NCBI RefSeq assembly: GCF_963677725.1
Contig: NZ_OY782507.1
Span: 930,001-994,000 of the forward strand
Reading direction: 5' to 3'
DNA: 64,000 nt
DNA from: an uncultured Cohaesibacter sp.
GTDB lineage: Bacteria; Pseudomonadota; Alphaproteobacteria; Rhizobiales; Cohaesibacteraceae
Numbering within the stretch: position 1 is the stretch's first letter; each line of letters opens with the position of its first letter. The translations under genes and the position numbers were made by a program. Shown here in pieces: positions 32,407 through 41,680 of this stretch. The notes under the pieces are model-generated. The model was not told the DNA's origin. It made no database searches and saw only the letters and a program-made list of their open reading frames with translations.

Positions 32407-33759
32407 TCAGAGCAATGAGTCCTTGTTCAGACCGAGTTTCACGATCTTCTCGTTCAAGGTCCGGCGGCCAATGCCCAGAGATTCAGCAGCGGCATCCATG
32501 CGCCCTTCATGCTCGCGGATTGCCTTGCTGATCAATTCACGCTCAAATGCGGCGACCGCTTCACGCAAAGTGCTTGGAACACCAGCAATCAATTGATCGC
32601 TTTCGATGATCTGCATCATCGATGTCCTGCCCCGGCGCGCACCCAAAACCCGCCGCTCGGCCACCGAGCGCAATTCGCGTACGTTGCCCGGCCAGTCATG
32701 GGTCATCAGGGCGGCGAGATCCTCCGAGCCGAGCTCCGCGCCTTGCTCGGACAGTTCCGTTTCATAGATGCGGGCATATTCACCCATAAAGTGGGTCATC
32801 AAGAGGGCGATGTCATCCCGCCGTTGGCGCAGCGGCGGCACCGTCATGACGAATGTGTTGATACGGAACAGGAAGTCCTGTCGCAGACGGCCATCAGAGG
32901 CTGCCTTGGACATATCTTCCTTGCTGGCCGACACAACCCGGAAGCTCACCGGAATGGGGGCCGACGCGCCCACGGGCAGGATCCGCTTATTCTCGATCAC
33001 CCGGAGCAATTGGGCCTGCACAGGCAAGGGGCATGAGCAGACTTCATCGAGAAACAATGTGCCACCAGATGCCGCGAGCAAGCGGCCATCCTTGCCACCG
33101 GAAACACCAAACATTTCACTCTCGAACGTGTCGGGTGAAAGGACGGCACAATTGATCGCCAGAAAGGGCCCGTCCGCATTGGGTCCAAGATCATGCAGTG
33201 CCCGCGCCACCAGCTCCTTGCCGGTGCCGGTTTCCCCCTTCACCAGAACGGCGGCGGGAATGTCCGCCAGATCGACAATGTCGCGGCGCAGGGTTTCGAT
33301 TTCCTCGCTTTGGCCAAGCAGCATCCGGTCAAGGCCAGACAGGCGTCTAAGGCGCGCTTTCAAACGGACATTATTTTGGGTGATCCGGTATTGATTGGCG
33401 GCATTGCGAAGGATGGTCAACAGTCGGCGCGGCTCACAGGGTTTCTCAACGAAACTATAGGCACCATCCTGAATGGCCTGAACCGCCATGGGAATGTCTC
33501 CATGGGCGGAAATCAGAACGAGGGGTGGCGACAGGCTCTTGTCGAGGCTGGCAAGCAGATCAAGGCCGGACATGCCGGGCATGCGGACATCGGACAGGAT
33601 GGCATCAGGCTGGAACCCTGCCAGTCGATCAGGCACCAGATTGGCGCGCGGGACCGCTTCGACGCGCCAGCCCGCCGCCTCCATGAGATCGGTCAGGGAT
33701 TGGCGCATGGCCTTGTCGTCATCGACAATCAGAACACTGATTTGTTGATCTTCGCTCAT
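32407..33759 (-). CDS. dctD: DctD-like response regulator lacking the sigma-54 contact loop
   Basis: A 450-residue NtrC-family regulator: receiver domain (about 5-120, phospho-Asp in 'DAILSDVRMPGMSG', Lys in 'FVEKPCEP'), AAA+ domain with Walker A 'GETGTGKE', Walker B 'GGTLFLDEV' and the Arg-finger segment 'PLRQRRDDI', and a Fis-type helix-turn-helix near the end ('AAESLGIGRRTLNEKI'). Between 'ESEMFG' and 'GGTLFLDE' only 13 residues remain instead of about 27; the GAFTGA loop that touches sigma-54 is missing. Family precedents without this motif work with sigma-70. ATG overlaps the dctB stop by four bases (ATGA). It should control the adjacent TRAP genes. Confidence 0.9.
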   Translation of the reverse strand: MSEDQQISVLIVDDDKAMRQSLTDLMEAAGWRVEAVPRANLVPDRLAGFQPDAILSDVRMPGMSGLDLLASLDKSLSPPLVLISAHGDIPMAVQAIQDGAYSFVEKPCEPRRLLTILRNAANQYRITQNNVRLKARLRRLSGLDRMLLGQSEEIETLRRDIVDLADIPAAVLVKGETGTGKELVARALHDLGPNADGPFLAINCAVLSPDTFESEMFGVSGGKDGRLLAASGGTLFLDEVCSCPLPVQAQLLRVIENKRILPVGASAPIPVSFRVVSASKEDMSKAASDGRLRQDFLFRINTFVMTVPPLRQRRDDIALLMTHFMGEYARIYETELSEQGAELGSEDLAALMTHDWPGNVRELRSVAERRVLGARRGRTSMMQIIESDQLIAGVPSTLREAVAAFERELISKAIREHEGRMDAAAESLGIGRRTLNEKIVKLGLNKDSLL

Positions 33760-35591
33760 GCGTCCATCTCTTTTTTCCATGCGTGTGGTGTTTGGTCCTC
33801 AGAGGACTCAGGGGCCTCAGAGACCTCACTGTCCGTGCCATCCGCGCTGTCCTTGATTGGCCATGCAGCATCCAGTGCATGCAATTCCACCCGGAAGACC
33901 GCCCCACCCTCGGGTCTATCCCATGCGGACATTTGGCCGTCATGATCATTGACAATCCCCGCTGAAATGGCCAGCCCCAATCCCATACCGCGGCCGCTTT
34001 CGCGGGTCGTGACAAAGGGCTCCTGCAATTCATCAAGGCTGGTGCCGCCCAGACCATGACCATTGTCGATGATTTCAAACCAGACCGTCTGCCGGGTGCG
34101 CCCCATTAGAATGGTAAGCTCCGGGCTATCGACCTCTTCGCTGGCATCGATGGCGTTGCGCAGCAGGTTGGTCATGGTTTGCTCAAGCCGGAAGCGATTG
34201 CCACGCACAAGGATCGGCTCGCTGGGCGGGGTGAAATGCACCGTTACGGCGCTTTCCTTGACGTTCGGCTCAACCAGACCAAGGGATATCTGCATTGCGT
34301 CACGCAAATCGACATCCTCGAAATTCTGTTCATCCGTCCGGGCGAAGAATTTCAGCTGCCTTGTGATATCCTCCATCCGGTCAATCAACCCACCAATGCG
34401 TGAGGACAACGTGGCGGAGAGTTTGGACGCGCCGCTGATTTCTGCGGCGGCCACATAATTGCGCATGGCGGCAATGGGTTGCCCCAGTTCGTGGGTAACC
34501 AGAGCTGCCAACCGCCCCAGCGCGGCGAGACGGCTGGCGCGTTCCAGCTCGTCCTGTGTCTTTTGCAGTGCCTGTTCGGCGGTGCGACGCTCTGTGATTT
34601 CAACGGCCAGTCGTTCATTGGCTTCGCGCAACAGGGCCTCTTCCTCCTCAGACCGCTTCAAGGCCGCACCGATGCGGCGGGTGCGTTGCAACTGGAACAA
34701 GATCAGAATGCCAGCCGCGATCATGATACCGAAACCGGTGACCAGCATGGAGCGGGCGACTGCCCTGTCGTCAGAGGCGAAATAATGCAAGCTCCACTCA
34801 TGGGGCAGATTGGTGCTGACCAGATAAAGGCTCGAAAGGCCGTCTATGGTGGCGCGGCTTGGTGCGGGTTTCAGCCTTGGCATCCAATCGAGCGGCTCGA
34901 GGCTGTGGCCGGGAAATTGCCGCGACAAGCGGATGTGTTGCCTCTGACCGTCGGTCAGCGGTTTGAGGACCCGAAAGCGCCAGCTAGGCTCGGATGCCAG
35001 CAACACGACGCCAGAACGATTGGCGAGCAGGATCCTTTCCCCCGCATCACGCCAGCGCTCCTGCACTTTGGAAAGATTGATCTTGATCGCCAACACCCCC
35101 AGAATGGTGCCGTCCTTGTTCATGACCGCATCAGCGAGGAAATAACCGGGCGTCCCGGTGGTTGCCCCGATACCATAGAAGTGCCCCTGCTCACCCTTCA
35201 TGGCGGAGAGGAAATAGGGCCGGAAGGAATAGACCTGACCGACAAAACTTGTCGGCGTGTCAGCATTCGAGGCGGCGATGGTCACACCGTCAGCATTCAT
35301 CAGATAGATGGCATCAAGCCCCGTCGCAGCAACGAAATCCTTGAGGCGGTTGTTGAGGAAGCCGGTGTCGCCGCCAGCGCTGATTTCGACCACATAAGGG
35401 TCACGGGCAAGAATGTGGGTCAGATGGGAGAAGCGCTGCAACTCGGCAATCAGCGACGAGCGATAGAGCGACAGGCGGCCTTCGGCCTTGCTCTGCTCTT
35501 CGGACTGAAAATAGCCAAATGATCCCCAGAAGATTCCGGTGGCAATAGCAAAGACGGCAAAGAGGGCGAATATTTGGGACAGCCAGCGCAT
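33756..35591 (-). CDS. dctB: DctB-like sensor histidine kinase
   Basis: A 611-residue inner-membrane kinase. It has a membrane helix at about 5-25, a periplasmic double-Cache sensor (about 30-275), a second helix at about 280-302, a coiled coil, then the dimerisation and phosphoacceptor domain with the H-box 'LAALVTHELGQPIAAMRN' near residue 370 and the ATPase domain ('NLLRNAIDAS', 'DNGHGLGG', 'GRGMGLGLAIS'). The C-terminal 35 residues are an acidic extension. It overlaps dctD by four bases. By analogy with rhizobial DctB it senses a periplasmic carboxylate and phosphorylates DctD. Confidence 0.93.
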   Translation of the reverse strand: MRWLSQIFALFAVFAIATGIFWGSFGYFQSEEQSKAEGRLSLYRSSLIAELQRFSHLTHILARDPYVVEISAGGDTGFLNNRLKDFVAATGLDAIYLMNADGVTIAASNADTPTSFVGQVYSFRPYFLSAMKGEQGHFYGIGATTGTPGYFLADAVMNKDGTILGVLAIKINLSKVQERWRDAGERILLANRSGVVLLASEPSWRFRVLKPLTDGQRQHIRLSRQFPGHSLEPLDWMPRLKPAPSRATIDGLSSLYLVSTNLPHEWSLHYFASDDRAVARSMLVTGFGIMIAAGILILFQLQRTRRIGAALKRSEEEEALLREANERLAVEITERRTAEQALQKTQDELERASRLAALGRLAALVTHELGQPIAAMRNYVAAAEISGASKLSATLSSRIGGLIDRMEDITRQLKFFARTDEQNFEDVDLRDAMQISLGLVEPNVKESAVTVHFTPPSEPILVRGNRFRLEQTMTNLLRNAIDASEEVDSPELTILMGRTRQTVWFEIIDNGHGLGGTSLDELQEPFVTTRESGRGMGLGLAISAGIVNDHDGQMSAWDRPEGGAVFRVELHALDAAWPIKDSADGTDSEVSEAPESSEDQTPHAWKKEMDA

Positions 35592-35603
35592 TCAGTTCTT
35601 TTC

Positions 35604-35653
35604 AGCCGAGATATAGGAAAGCGTCCTGAGGACTATATATCTCGGCTTTTTTT
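35604..35653 (+). terminator. Strong plus-strand terminator with no plus-strand gene before it
   Basis: Perfect 12-bp stem (35604-35615 with 35636-35647) enclosing a small inner GTCC/GGAC hairpin and ending in seven Ts on the plus strand. Both neighbouring genes lie on the minus strand, where the structure is preceded by an A-tract and has no T-tail. It may end an antisense RNA to dctB or act in the dctB leader. Confidence 0.7.
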
Positions 35654-35691
35654 GAAACAAGCAAAGGCTGCCCGATGGGTATCTGGCCGTG

Positions 35692-37950
35692 TCAGGCACT
35701 CAAAAAGCGCGGGGGCTTGTCGATCGTGAGCGGCGGCAGGGGTTTGGACCACGTTTCGACAAAGACCAACGCGGTGTGTGCAATGTTGCCCTGTGCCAGA
35801 CCGGATGTGCCCTTATCGATGGTCAGGACATTTGGGTTGCCATGCACTTCCAGCGCTTCACCATCCACTTGGGCAATATCGAGCCAAGCTCCGGTTGGCA
35901 GGGAAATGCAGTCTCTGCGGATGCCTTGCGTCAGGGAAACAGCGGCGAGCGTTGCGCCTCGCTCGTTGTAAAGGCGGACAAAGCTGCCATCCTCAATGCC
36001 GCGTTCTTTCGCGGTTTCAGGGTGGAGGTAACAGATTTCGCGCCCCTCACGCTTGCTGGCTAACGACTCCGCACCCCGATCATTCTGACTGTGAAGCCGA
36101 GTCCAGGATTGACCAGAGATGAGATGCAAGGCCCCTTCAGGAGCATCGATCAGACTTTCGGCCGGCTGCATCCAGCTTGGATGGCCCGGACAGTCGGACA
36201 GGCGATAGCTGGCAATTGTCTCATTGAACAAAGTCAGTTTGCCGCTTTCCGAGGTGAGCGGATGGGCATCGGGATCCGTGACGAAATCGGCAAGGGCGAC
36301 GCGGTCATTGTCCTCGTGGTCAGGCAGGATGAAGCGTCCCATCGCCTTGAAGCTTTCAAAGTCCGGCACCTCGAAATCGTTCCTCTCAAAGCGCTTCTGG
36401 ACCTTTTCCCACAGCGCCTCAAGCCAGCCATCGGCATCGCGTCCCTCGGTAAAGGCCTCCTCAACGCCCATTTCAGCGGCAAGCAGCCGCATGATGTCGA
36501 AATCATTTTTGGCTTCCCCAAGGGGCTTGAACATCGCAGACATATAAATGACCGATGGATCGGTTTTTTGCATCATGATGTCGGTGCGTTCCAGCGAGCT
36601 GGTGGCAGGCAAGACAATATCCGCGCGACGGGCTGTTGCCGTCCAGCTGTGATCGCAGACGATGACAGTTTGCGGTTTTCTCCAACCCTTTTGCAGGCGA
36701 TGCAAATCCTGATGATGGTGAAACGGGTTGCCACCAGACCAGAAAATCAGCTTGATATCTGGATATTGGCAGGCTTCGCCCTTGTAGAAATACTCGCCGC
36801 CCGGATTGAGCAGCATGTCAGTGATGCGGGCAACGGGAATGGACCGCTTGACCGGGTTCTTGCCCTGTGACAGGGACGGCCAGCGAATGACCTTGGTCGG
36901 TCGACCGACGGTGCTGACGCCAGAATAGCCAAACGTGAAGCCGCCGCCCGGCTGGCCGATCTGGCCGATCATCGCCGCCAGCGCCCATCCGGCCCACAAT
37001 GCCTGTTCACCATGGTCAGAGCGTTGCAGCGAGAAGGAAACGTTGACCATGGTGCGATTGGCGGCCATATCCTTGGCCAGTTGGATGATTTTGTCTGCAG
37101 GAATATCACAGATCGGGGCTGCCCAGTCGGCGCTTTTGGTCAGATCATCCTCTTCGCCCAGCAAATAGGCGCGGAATTTGGGCCAGCCGCTGGTGCAGCG
37201 ATTGAGGAAGTCTTCCTTGTGCCAGCCATTGACCAGCAAGGTATGAGACAAGGCCAGCATGAGCGCGACATCGGTGCCCGGACGGATCGATAGCCATTCC
37301 CCATCGGTCATGTCGCTTTGTTGCGGCGAGACGTTGATCTTGCGGCCTTTCATGGCAGCCAACCAGCTTTCGGTCTCATGTCTGGAAAGGCCCGAGGAAC
37401 TCACCTGCCCCGTGCGGCCGGAAATACCACCGAAGCCGACCAGCAAGGTGCAATGGTCGATCAGGTTCTGCCAGCTGGTGGTCTGTTCCTGAAACTGGGC
37501 CTGTGACAATCCGGTGATATAGGGAAACAGAACTTCAGCCGCGGCATGAGAATAGGTTTCGGTCGAGGTGACAGACCCGCCAGCAAGATTGAGGAAACGG
37601 CGCAGCTGGCTTTGGGAATGATGAAAGCGGCCCGCGCTGGCCCATCCATAGGAGCCACCGAAGATCGCCTCATTGCCATATTCGTCCGCGACGCGCCGGA
37701 CTTCACCGGCCACCATCTTGGCGGCTTTTTCCCATGAAATCTCGACATAAACATCGTCACAGCGCTTGTCGCCCTTGTCACCCTCAAGCCAGCCCTTTCG
37801 AACGGCGGGACGCAGGATGCGACTGTTGGTATCGCGCGCCGCACTGACCCAGCCTTTGCCGATCCGGGACGGTTCTGGATCATCCTTGAATGGATGCAAT
37901 TGGTCGCCCTTAATCTCATAAGCACCCCAATGCGCTGCGGTATATTTCAT
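35692..37950 (-). CDS. bisC: BisC-like molybdopterin oxidoreductase (biotin/methionine sulfoxide reductase type)
   Basis: A 752-residue molybdenum enzyme of the DMSO reductase family. There is no twin-arginine signal and no N-terminal iron-sulfur Cys motif, which points to a cytoplasmic BisC-like S-oxide reductase rather than periplasmic TorA/DorA. The molybdenum-ligand region 'TETYSHAAAEV' near residue 130 has the Ser expected of this subgroup, and 'GGSYGWASAGRFHHSQSQLRRFL' (98-120 region) is the cofactor-binding block. The C-terminal molybdopterin-binding domain begins near residue 630. GAGG precedes the ATG by five bases. About 100 bases separate it from dctB downstream on the same strand. 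Confidence 0.88.
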   Translation of the reverse strand: MKYTAAHWGAYEIKGDQLHPFKDDPEPSRIGKGWVSAARDTNSRILRPAVRKGWLEGDKGDKRCDDVYVEISWEKAAKMVAGEVRRVADEYGNEAIFGGSYGWASAGRFHHSQSQLRRFLNLAGGSVTSTETYSHAAAEVLFPYITGLSQAQFQEQTTSWQNLIDHCTLLVGFGGISGRTGQVSSSGLSRHETESWLAAMKGRKINVSPQQSDMTDGEWLSIRPGTDVALMLALSHTLLVNGWHKEDFLNRCTSGWPKFRAYLLGEEDDLTKSADWAAPICDIPADKIIQLAKDMAANRTMVNVSFSLQRSDHGEQALWAGWALAAMIGQIGQPGGGFTFGYSGVSTVGRPTKVIRWPSLSQGKNPVKRSIPVARITDMLLNPGGEYFYKGEACQYPDIKLIFWSGGNPFHHHQDLHRLQKGWRKPQTVIVCDHSWTATARRADIVLPATSSLERTDIMMQKTDPSVIYMSAMFKPLGEAKNDFDIMRLLAAEMGVEEAFTEGRDADGWLEALWEKVQKRFERNDFEVPDFESFKAMGRFILPDHEDNDRVALADFVTDPDAHPLTSESGKLTLFNETIASYRLSDCPGHPSWMQPAESLIDAPEGALHLISGQSWTRLHSQNDRGAESLASKREGREICYLHPETAKERGIEDGSFVRLYNERGATLAAVSLTQGIRRDCISLPTGAWLDIAQVDGEALEVHGNPNVLTIDKGTSGLAQGNIAHTALVFVETWSKPLPPLTIDKPPRFLSA

Positions 37951-38101
37951 ATTGGCCTCGTTTATGGAAGGTCTGGATCGGCGAATGGATCCGTAGAAGA
38001 AGGGAAGTCAAATGGCTACCATTGTCCCCTCGCCTTGGCAATTGCCTTTTGCCATTGTCATATCAGGAGGCATTACAGAGACGTCATTTTTGATGGTGCG
38101 G

Positions 38102-38132
38102 GTGACATAAAGCTCAATCGTTCCCATATAAT
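38102..38132 (+). promoter_or_regulatory. Possible selO promoter
   Basis: GTGACA (38102-38107) and TATAAT (38127-38132) are separated by 19 bases, which is longer than ideal. They lie 61 bases before the chosen selO start. Confidence 0.4.
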
Positions 38133-38192
38133 CCCTATAAGAGGAAACCCGTAAACCCCAAGATGCCGGAAAGGTCACGAAAAGCCGTTCCC

Positions 38193-39683
38193 ATGGATTC
38201 CATAACCAACACAACCGAGCCCTTTGCGTTTGACAACAGCTATGCGCGTGAACTGGAAGGCTTTTACGTCCCCTGGCAGGGCGAAGAATTCGTCCATCCG
38301 CGGCTTGAGATCTTCAATGAAGAGCTGGCTGCAATGCTGGGTTTGTCGCTCGACCTGGAGAAGGATCAGCTGGCGGCATTTTTCGCCGGTTCAGACATAC
38401 CCAAAGGCGCAGCCCCTTTGGCACAGGTCTATGCAGGGCATCAATTTGGTGGCTTCTCACCGCAATTGGGTGATGGTCGAGCCTTGTTGATGGGGGAAGT
38501 GATAACGCCAGCTGGCAAACGCTATGACATTCATCTCAAAGGCTCTGGTCCCACGCCTTTCTCGCGCGGTGGCGATGGCAAAGCGGCGCTTGGTCCGGTC
38601 TTGCGGGAATATCTGATGGGCGAAGCGATGCATGCTCTGGGTGTGCCGACTACGCGGGCCTTGGCTGCTGTTACGACAGGTGAACGCATCATGCGCACGC
38701 GGCTGAAGCCGGGCGCCGTCCTGGCCCGTGTCGCGTCGAGCCATTTGCGGGTTGGCACATTCCAGTTTTTTGCGGCACGTGGCGAATGGGACAAGGTGCG
38801 CCAGCTGGCCGATTATGCAATAGAGCGCCATTATCCTGAGCTTGCCAAGCGTGATGATGCCTATCTCGCCTTTCTGGCTGCGGTCAGCAAGCGACAGGCA
38901 AAGCTGATTGCCCGCTGGATGCAGGTGGGGTTTGTCCATGGTGTGATGAATACGGACAATATGACCATTTCCGGAGAGACCATTGATTATGGTCCCTGCG
39001 CCTTCATGGATGCATTTGATCTCAATACGGTCTTCAGTTCGATTGACCACCATGGGCGCTATGCTTATGGCAACCAGCCGGTGATGGGGCGCTGGAATCT
39101 CACAAGGCTGGCGGAAACCCTGATCCCGCTGATTAACCCGGACAATGAAACCGAAGCGATCAATCAGGCCACCGATGTGCTTGCCGATTTCGTCAGTGAT
39201 CATAAACAGGCCTGGCTCACCGGCATGGGGCAGAAGATCGGCCTTAGCGAGATTGCGGAAGGTGACGACGCCCTGATCAAGCATCTGTTTGATGCCATGG
39301 CTGCGGACCGGGTGGATTTCACCAGTTGCTTCCGGGCGCTGGCCGATGTCTTGCGAGGGGATCAGGGGCCACTGAAGGCTTTGTTTGCAGACCAATCGCG
39401 GCTCAATGACTGGCTTGAGCGTTGGCAAAAGCGGCTGGCAGAGGATCCACGACCCAAAGCGGATATCGCGAAGGAGATGGATCGCATCAATCCGCTTTAC
39501 ATTCCGCGCAATCATCTGGTCGAAGCGGCGCTGGAGCGTGCAGAGGAACAGATGGATCTGACAGACTTCAAGCAATTGCTGAGCTTGGTCACCAATCCAT
39601 TCAACCGGCAGGCCGGGAATGAAGCGTTTGAAGGCCCGGCTCCGGCAGAGTTCGGCCCTCATATCACCTATTGCGGCACTTGA
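38193..39683 (+). CDS. selO: SelO family protein adenylyltransferase (YdiU/UPF0061)
   Basis: A 496-residue pseudokinase-fold enzyme that transfers AMP to Ser, Thr or Tyr of proteins, tied to redox stress in other species. Family blocks: 'AQVYAGHQFGGFSPQLGDGRALLMGE' across residues 80-110, 'DIHLKGSGPTPFSRGGDGKAALGPVLREYL' over 115-145, 'HGVMNTDNMTISGETIDYGPCAFMD' near 250, which contains the metal-binding Asn and Asp. The bacterial enzyme here ends '...HITYCGT' and has no selenocysteine codon. Two starts are possible (38163 and 38193); the second is closer to the family N-terminus, and neither has a good ribosome binding site. Confidence 0.93.
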   Translation: MDSITNTTEPFAFDNSYARELEGFYVPWQGEEFVHPRLEIFNEELAAMLGLSLDLEKDQLAAFFAGSDIPKGAAPLAQVYAGHQFGGFSPQLGDGRALLMGEVITPAGKRYDIHLKGSGPTPFSRGGDGKAALGPVLREYLMGEAMHALGVPTTRALAAVTTGERIMRTRLKPGAVLARVASSHLRVGTFQFFAARGEWDKVRQLADYAIERHYPELAKRDDAYLAFLAAVSKRQAKLIARWMQVGFVHGVMNTDNMTISGETIDYGPCAFMDAFDLNTVFSSIDHHGRYAYGNQPVMGRWNLTRLAETLIPLINPDNETEAINQATDVLADFVSDHKQAWLTGMGQKIGLSEIAEGDDALIKHLFDAMAADRVDFTSCFRALADVLRGDQGPLKALFADQSRLNDWLERWQKRLAEDPRPKADIAKEMDRINPLYIPRNHLVEAALERAEEQMDLTDFKQLLSLVTNPFNRQAGNEAFEGPAPAEFGPHITYCGT

Positions 39684-39887
39684 ACTCTCAATTCATGAAC
39701 AATTCTCATCAGAGAGATCGATTTTATCACATTGTATTCATGAATAAGGCAATTACCTTAGAGACAACACACCAAGCGTCTGTCGGCTCCACCTAAGGGA
39801 AACCGCCCAAGGCGCAATGTCATAGGCAGTAGGCCTGAATAGCGATTTGACCGCGCGCCCTTGCTGCCAAAAGGATGGAGAAAAAGC

Positions 39888-40799
39888 ATGTCTATCAGAC
39901 CCGTCGTTTCTACGTCGCAGGCTGTTCCGACCCTGGAAGGCGCTGGCGTAAAATTGCATCGCGCCTTTGGTTTCCACAATCCGGAAATGGCCGATCCTTA
40001 TCTGTTATTTGATGATTTCCGCAATGAGCGGCCTGAAGATTATATTCAGGGCTTTCCCTGGCATCCGCATCGCGGGATCGAGACGATCACCTATGTTCTT
40101 AATGGGTCGGTTGAGCACGGGGATAGCCTTGGCAATCATGGCACCCTTGGGGCTGGCGATGTGCAATGGATGACCGCAGGCTCGGGCATCATGCATCAGG
40201 AAATGCCCAAGGGAAATACCAAGGGCCAAATGCATGGCTTTCAGCTCTGGGCCAATCTTCCGGCCAGCCTGAAAATGACGTCTCCACGCTATCAAGATGT
40301 GGAATCGAAGGAAATTCCTCAGGTAATCGATGATGACGGCACCAGCGTGAAAATCGTCATTGGCGAATTCTGGGGCAAGCGTGGTCCAGTGGATGGCATT
40401 GCTGCGGATCCGCTCTATCTGGACATTTTCGTGCCGGCCGGCGTGCGCAAGCGCTTCAAGATCGACACCTATCGCAATGCCTTTGCCTATGTGTTCGAAG
40501 GCGCAGGGTTGTTTGACAACAGCTCGAAACCCCGTGGCATCCTGCTGGAAAAGGAAGTCCTCGGCGAGGAAGTCAATATTCGCGACATGTCGGGGGACCG
40601 AACGCTGGTGCATTTCGGGACTGGTGACGAGGTGGAAGTGCTTGCTGGCCCGAACGGGGTTCGCTTCCTGCTGATTTCCGGTGCTCCGTTGCAAGAGCCG
40701 GTGGCCTGGCACGGACCGATCGTTATGAACACCAAGGAAGAGATTCATCAGGCGATCCGCGAACTGCGCAACGGAACATTCATTCGGCCCGCGCATTAA
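39888..40799 (+). CDS. Pirin family protein
   Basis: A 303-residue bicupin. The N-terminal metal site is complete: '[18 protein letters not shown]' (His-x-His) near residue 58, followed by '[17 protein letters not shown]'. The C-terminal cupin starts near residue 170. Family knowledge: bacterial pirins act as quercetin dioxygenase-like enzymes or modulators. GGAG lies in front of ATG 39888. It is 71 bases before wrbA on the same strand, a common pairing of redox-linked proteins that suggests joint transcription. Confidence 0.93.
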   Translation: MSIRPVVSTSQAVPTLEGAGVKLHRAFGFHNPEMADPYLLFDDFRNERPEDYIQGFPWHPHRGIETITYVLNGSVEHGDSLGNHGTLGAGDVQWMTAGSGIMHQEMPKGNTKGQMHGFQLWANLPASLKMTSPRYQDVESKEIPQVIDDDGTSVKIVIGEFWGKRGPVDGIAADPLYLDIFVPAGVRKRFKIDTYRNAFAYVFEGAGLFDNSSKPRGILLEKEVLGEEVNIRDMSGDRTLVHFGTGDEVEVLAGPNGVRFLLISGAPLQEPVAWHGPIVMNTKEEIHQAIRELRNGTFIRPAH

Positions 40800-40870
40800 A
40801 CAATAAATGGTGTCGCGTCCAAATGCCGACCCGAAACACACAGTCTCAATCCGAGGAAATGGATTTTACA

Positions 40871-41470
40871 ATGACAAAAGTTCTCGTTCTTTACTATTCA
40901 GCCTATGGCCACATTGAAACCATGGCGAAAGCCGTCGCTGAAGGCGCAAAAGCAGAAGGCGCTGACGTAACCATCAAACGCGTGCCAGAGCTCGTCCCTG
41001 AAGAAGTTGCAAAGGAATCCCATTACAAAATGGATCAGGAAGCCCCGATCGCAGACCCGAACGAACTTGACCAGTATGACGCTATCATCGTTGGCGCAGG
41101 CACCCGTTTTGGCACAGTTGCTTCCCAGATGCGCAATTTCTGGGACCAGACCGGTGGCCTGTGGGCCGAAGGCAAGCTGACTGGCAAAGTCGGTTCTGTT
41201 TTCACCTCAACCGCCACCCAGCACGGCGGTCAGGAAACTACGATCATGGGCTTCATCCCGACCCTTCTGCATCAGGGCATGGTCGTCGCAGGTCTGCCCT
41301 ATGCCTTCCAGGGCCAGTCTGGTGTTGAAGAAGTCAAAGGCGGCTCCCCTTACGGCGCGACAACGCTCACCGCAACCGACGGCTCCCGCCAGCCTTCCGA
41401 AGTCGAACTCGAAGGCGCTCGCTATCAGGGCGGACATGTGGCCAAACTGGCAGCAAAACTGTCAGCCTAA
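40871..41470 (+). CDS. wrbA: NAD(P)H:quinone oxidoreductase, WrbA type
   Basis: A 199-residue flavodoxin-like FMN enzyme reducing quinones by two electrons. The phosphate loop '[15 protein letters not shown]' is at residues 7-21, and the family blocks '[24 protein letters not shown]' and 'TQHGGQETT' bind FMN and substrate. ATG 40871 matches the usual WrbA length; an ATG four codons upstream (40859) sits too close to GAGG to be favoured. The gene is followed by a terminator at 41622. Confidence 0.95.
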   Translation: MTKVLVLYYSAYGHIETMAKAVAEGAKAEGADVTIKRVPELVPEEVAKESHYKMDQEAPIADPNELDQYDAIIVGAGTRFGTVASQMRNFWDQTGGLWAEGKLTGKVGSVFTSTATQHGGQETTIMGFIPTLLHQGMVVAGLPYAFQGQSGVEEVKGGSPYGATTLTATDGSRQPSEVELEGARYQGGHVAKLAAKLSA

Positions 41471-41621
41471 CGCACAAAGCAGTCACGCTCGCCTTACTGA
41501 GCAATCATGCGGTTCGTTCATTGACCGTATGACCTTCATGGCTAGACATGCCAAGCAACCGGACGTCCGTTCAGAAGAAGCCGTTTGATAGCCCTGACGG
41601 TGGACAGACAGCCATTGGCAA

Positions 41622-41650
41622 GAGGGGGCGCAAGCCCCCTCATTTGTATT
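41622..41650 (+). terminator. Terminator downstream of wrbA
   Basis: GAGGGGGC (41622-41629) pairs with GCCCCCTC (41634-41641) around GCAA, followed by ATTTGTATT. It separates pirin-wrbA from the next gene. Confidence 0.78.
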
Positions 41651-41680
41651 CGGATACACAGACTTCAAAGGAGAAAACCC

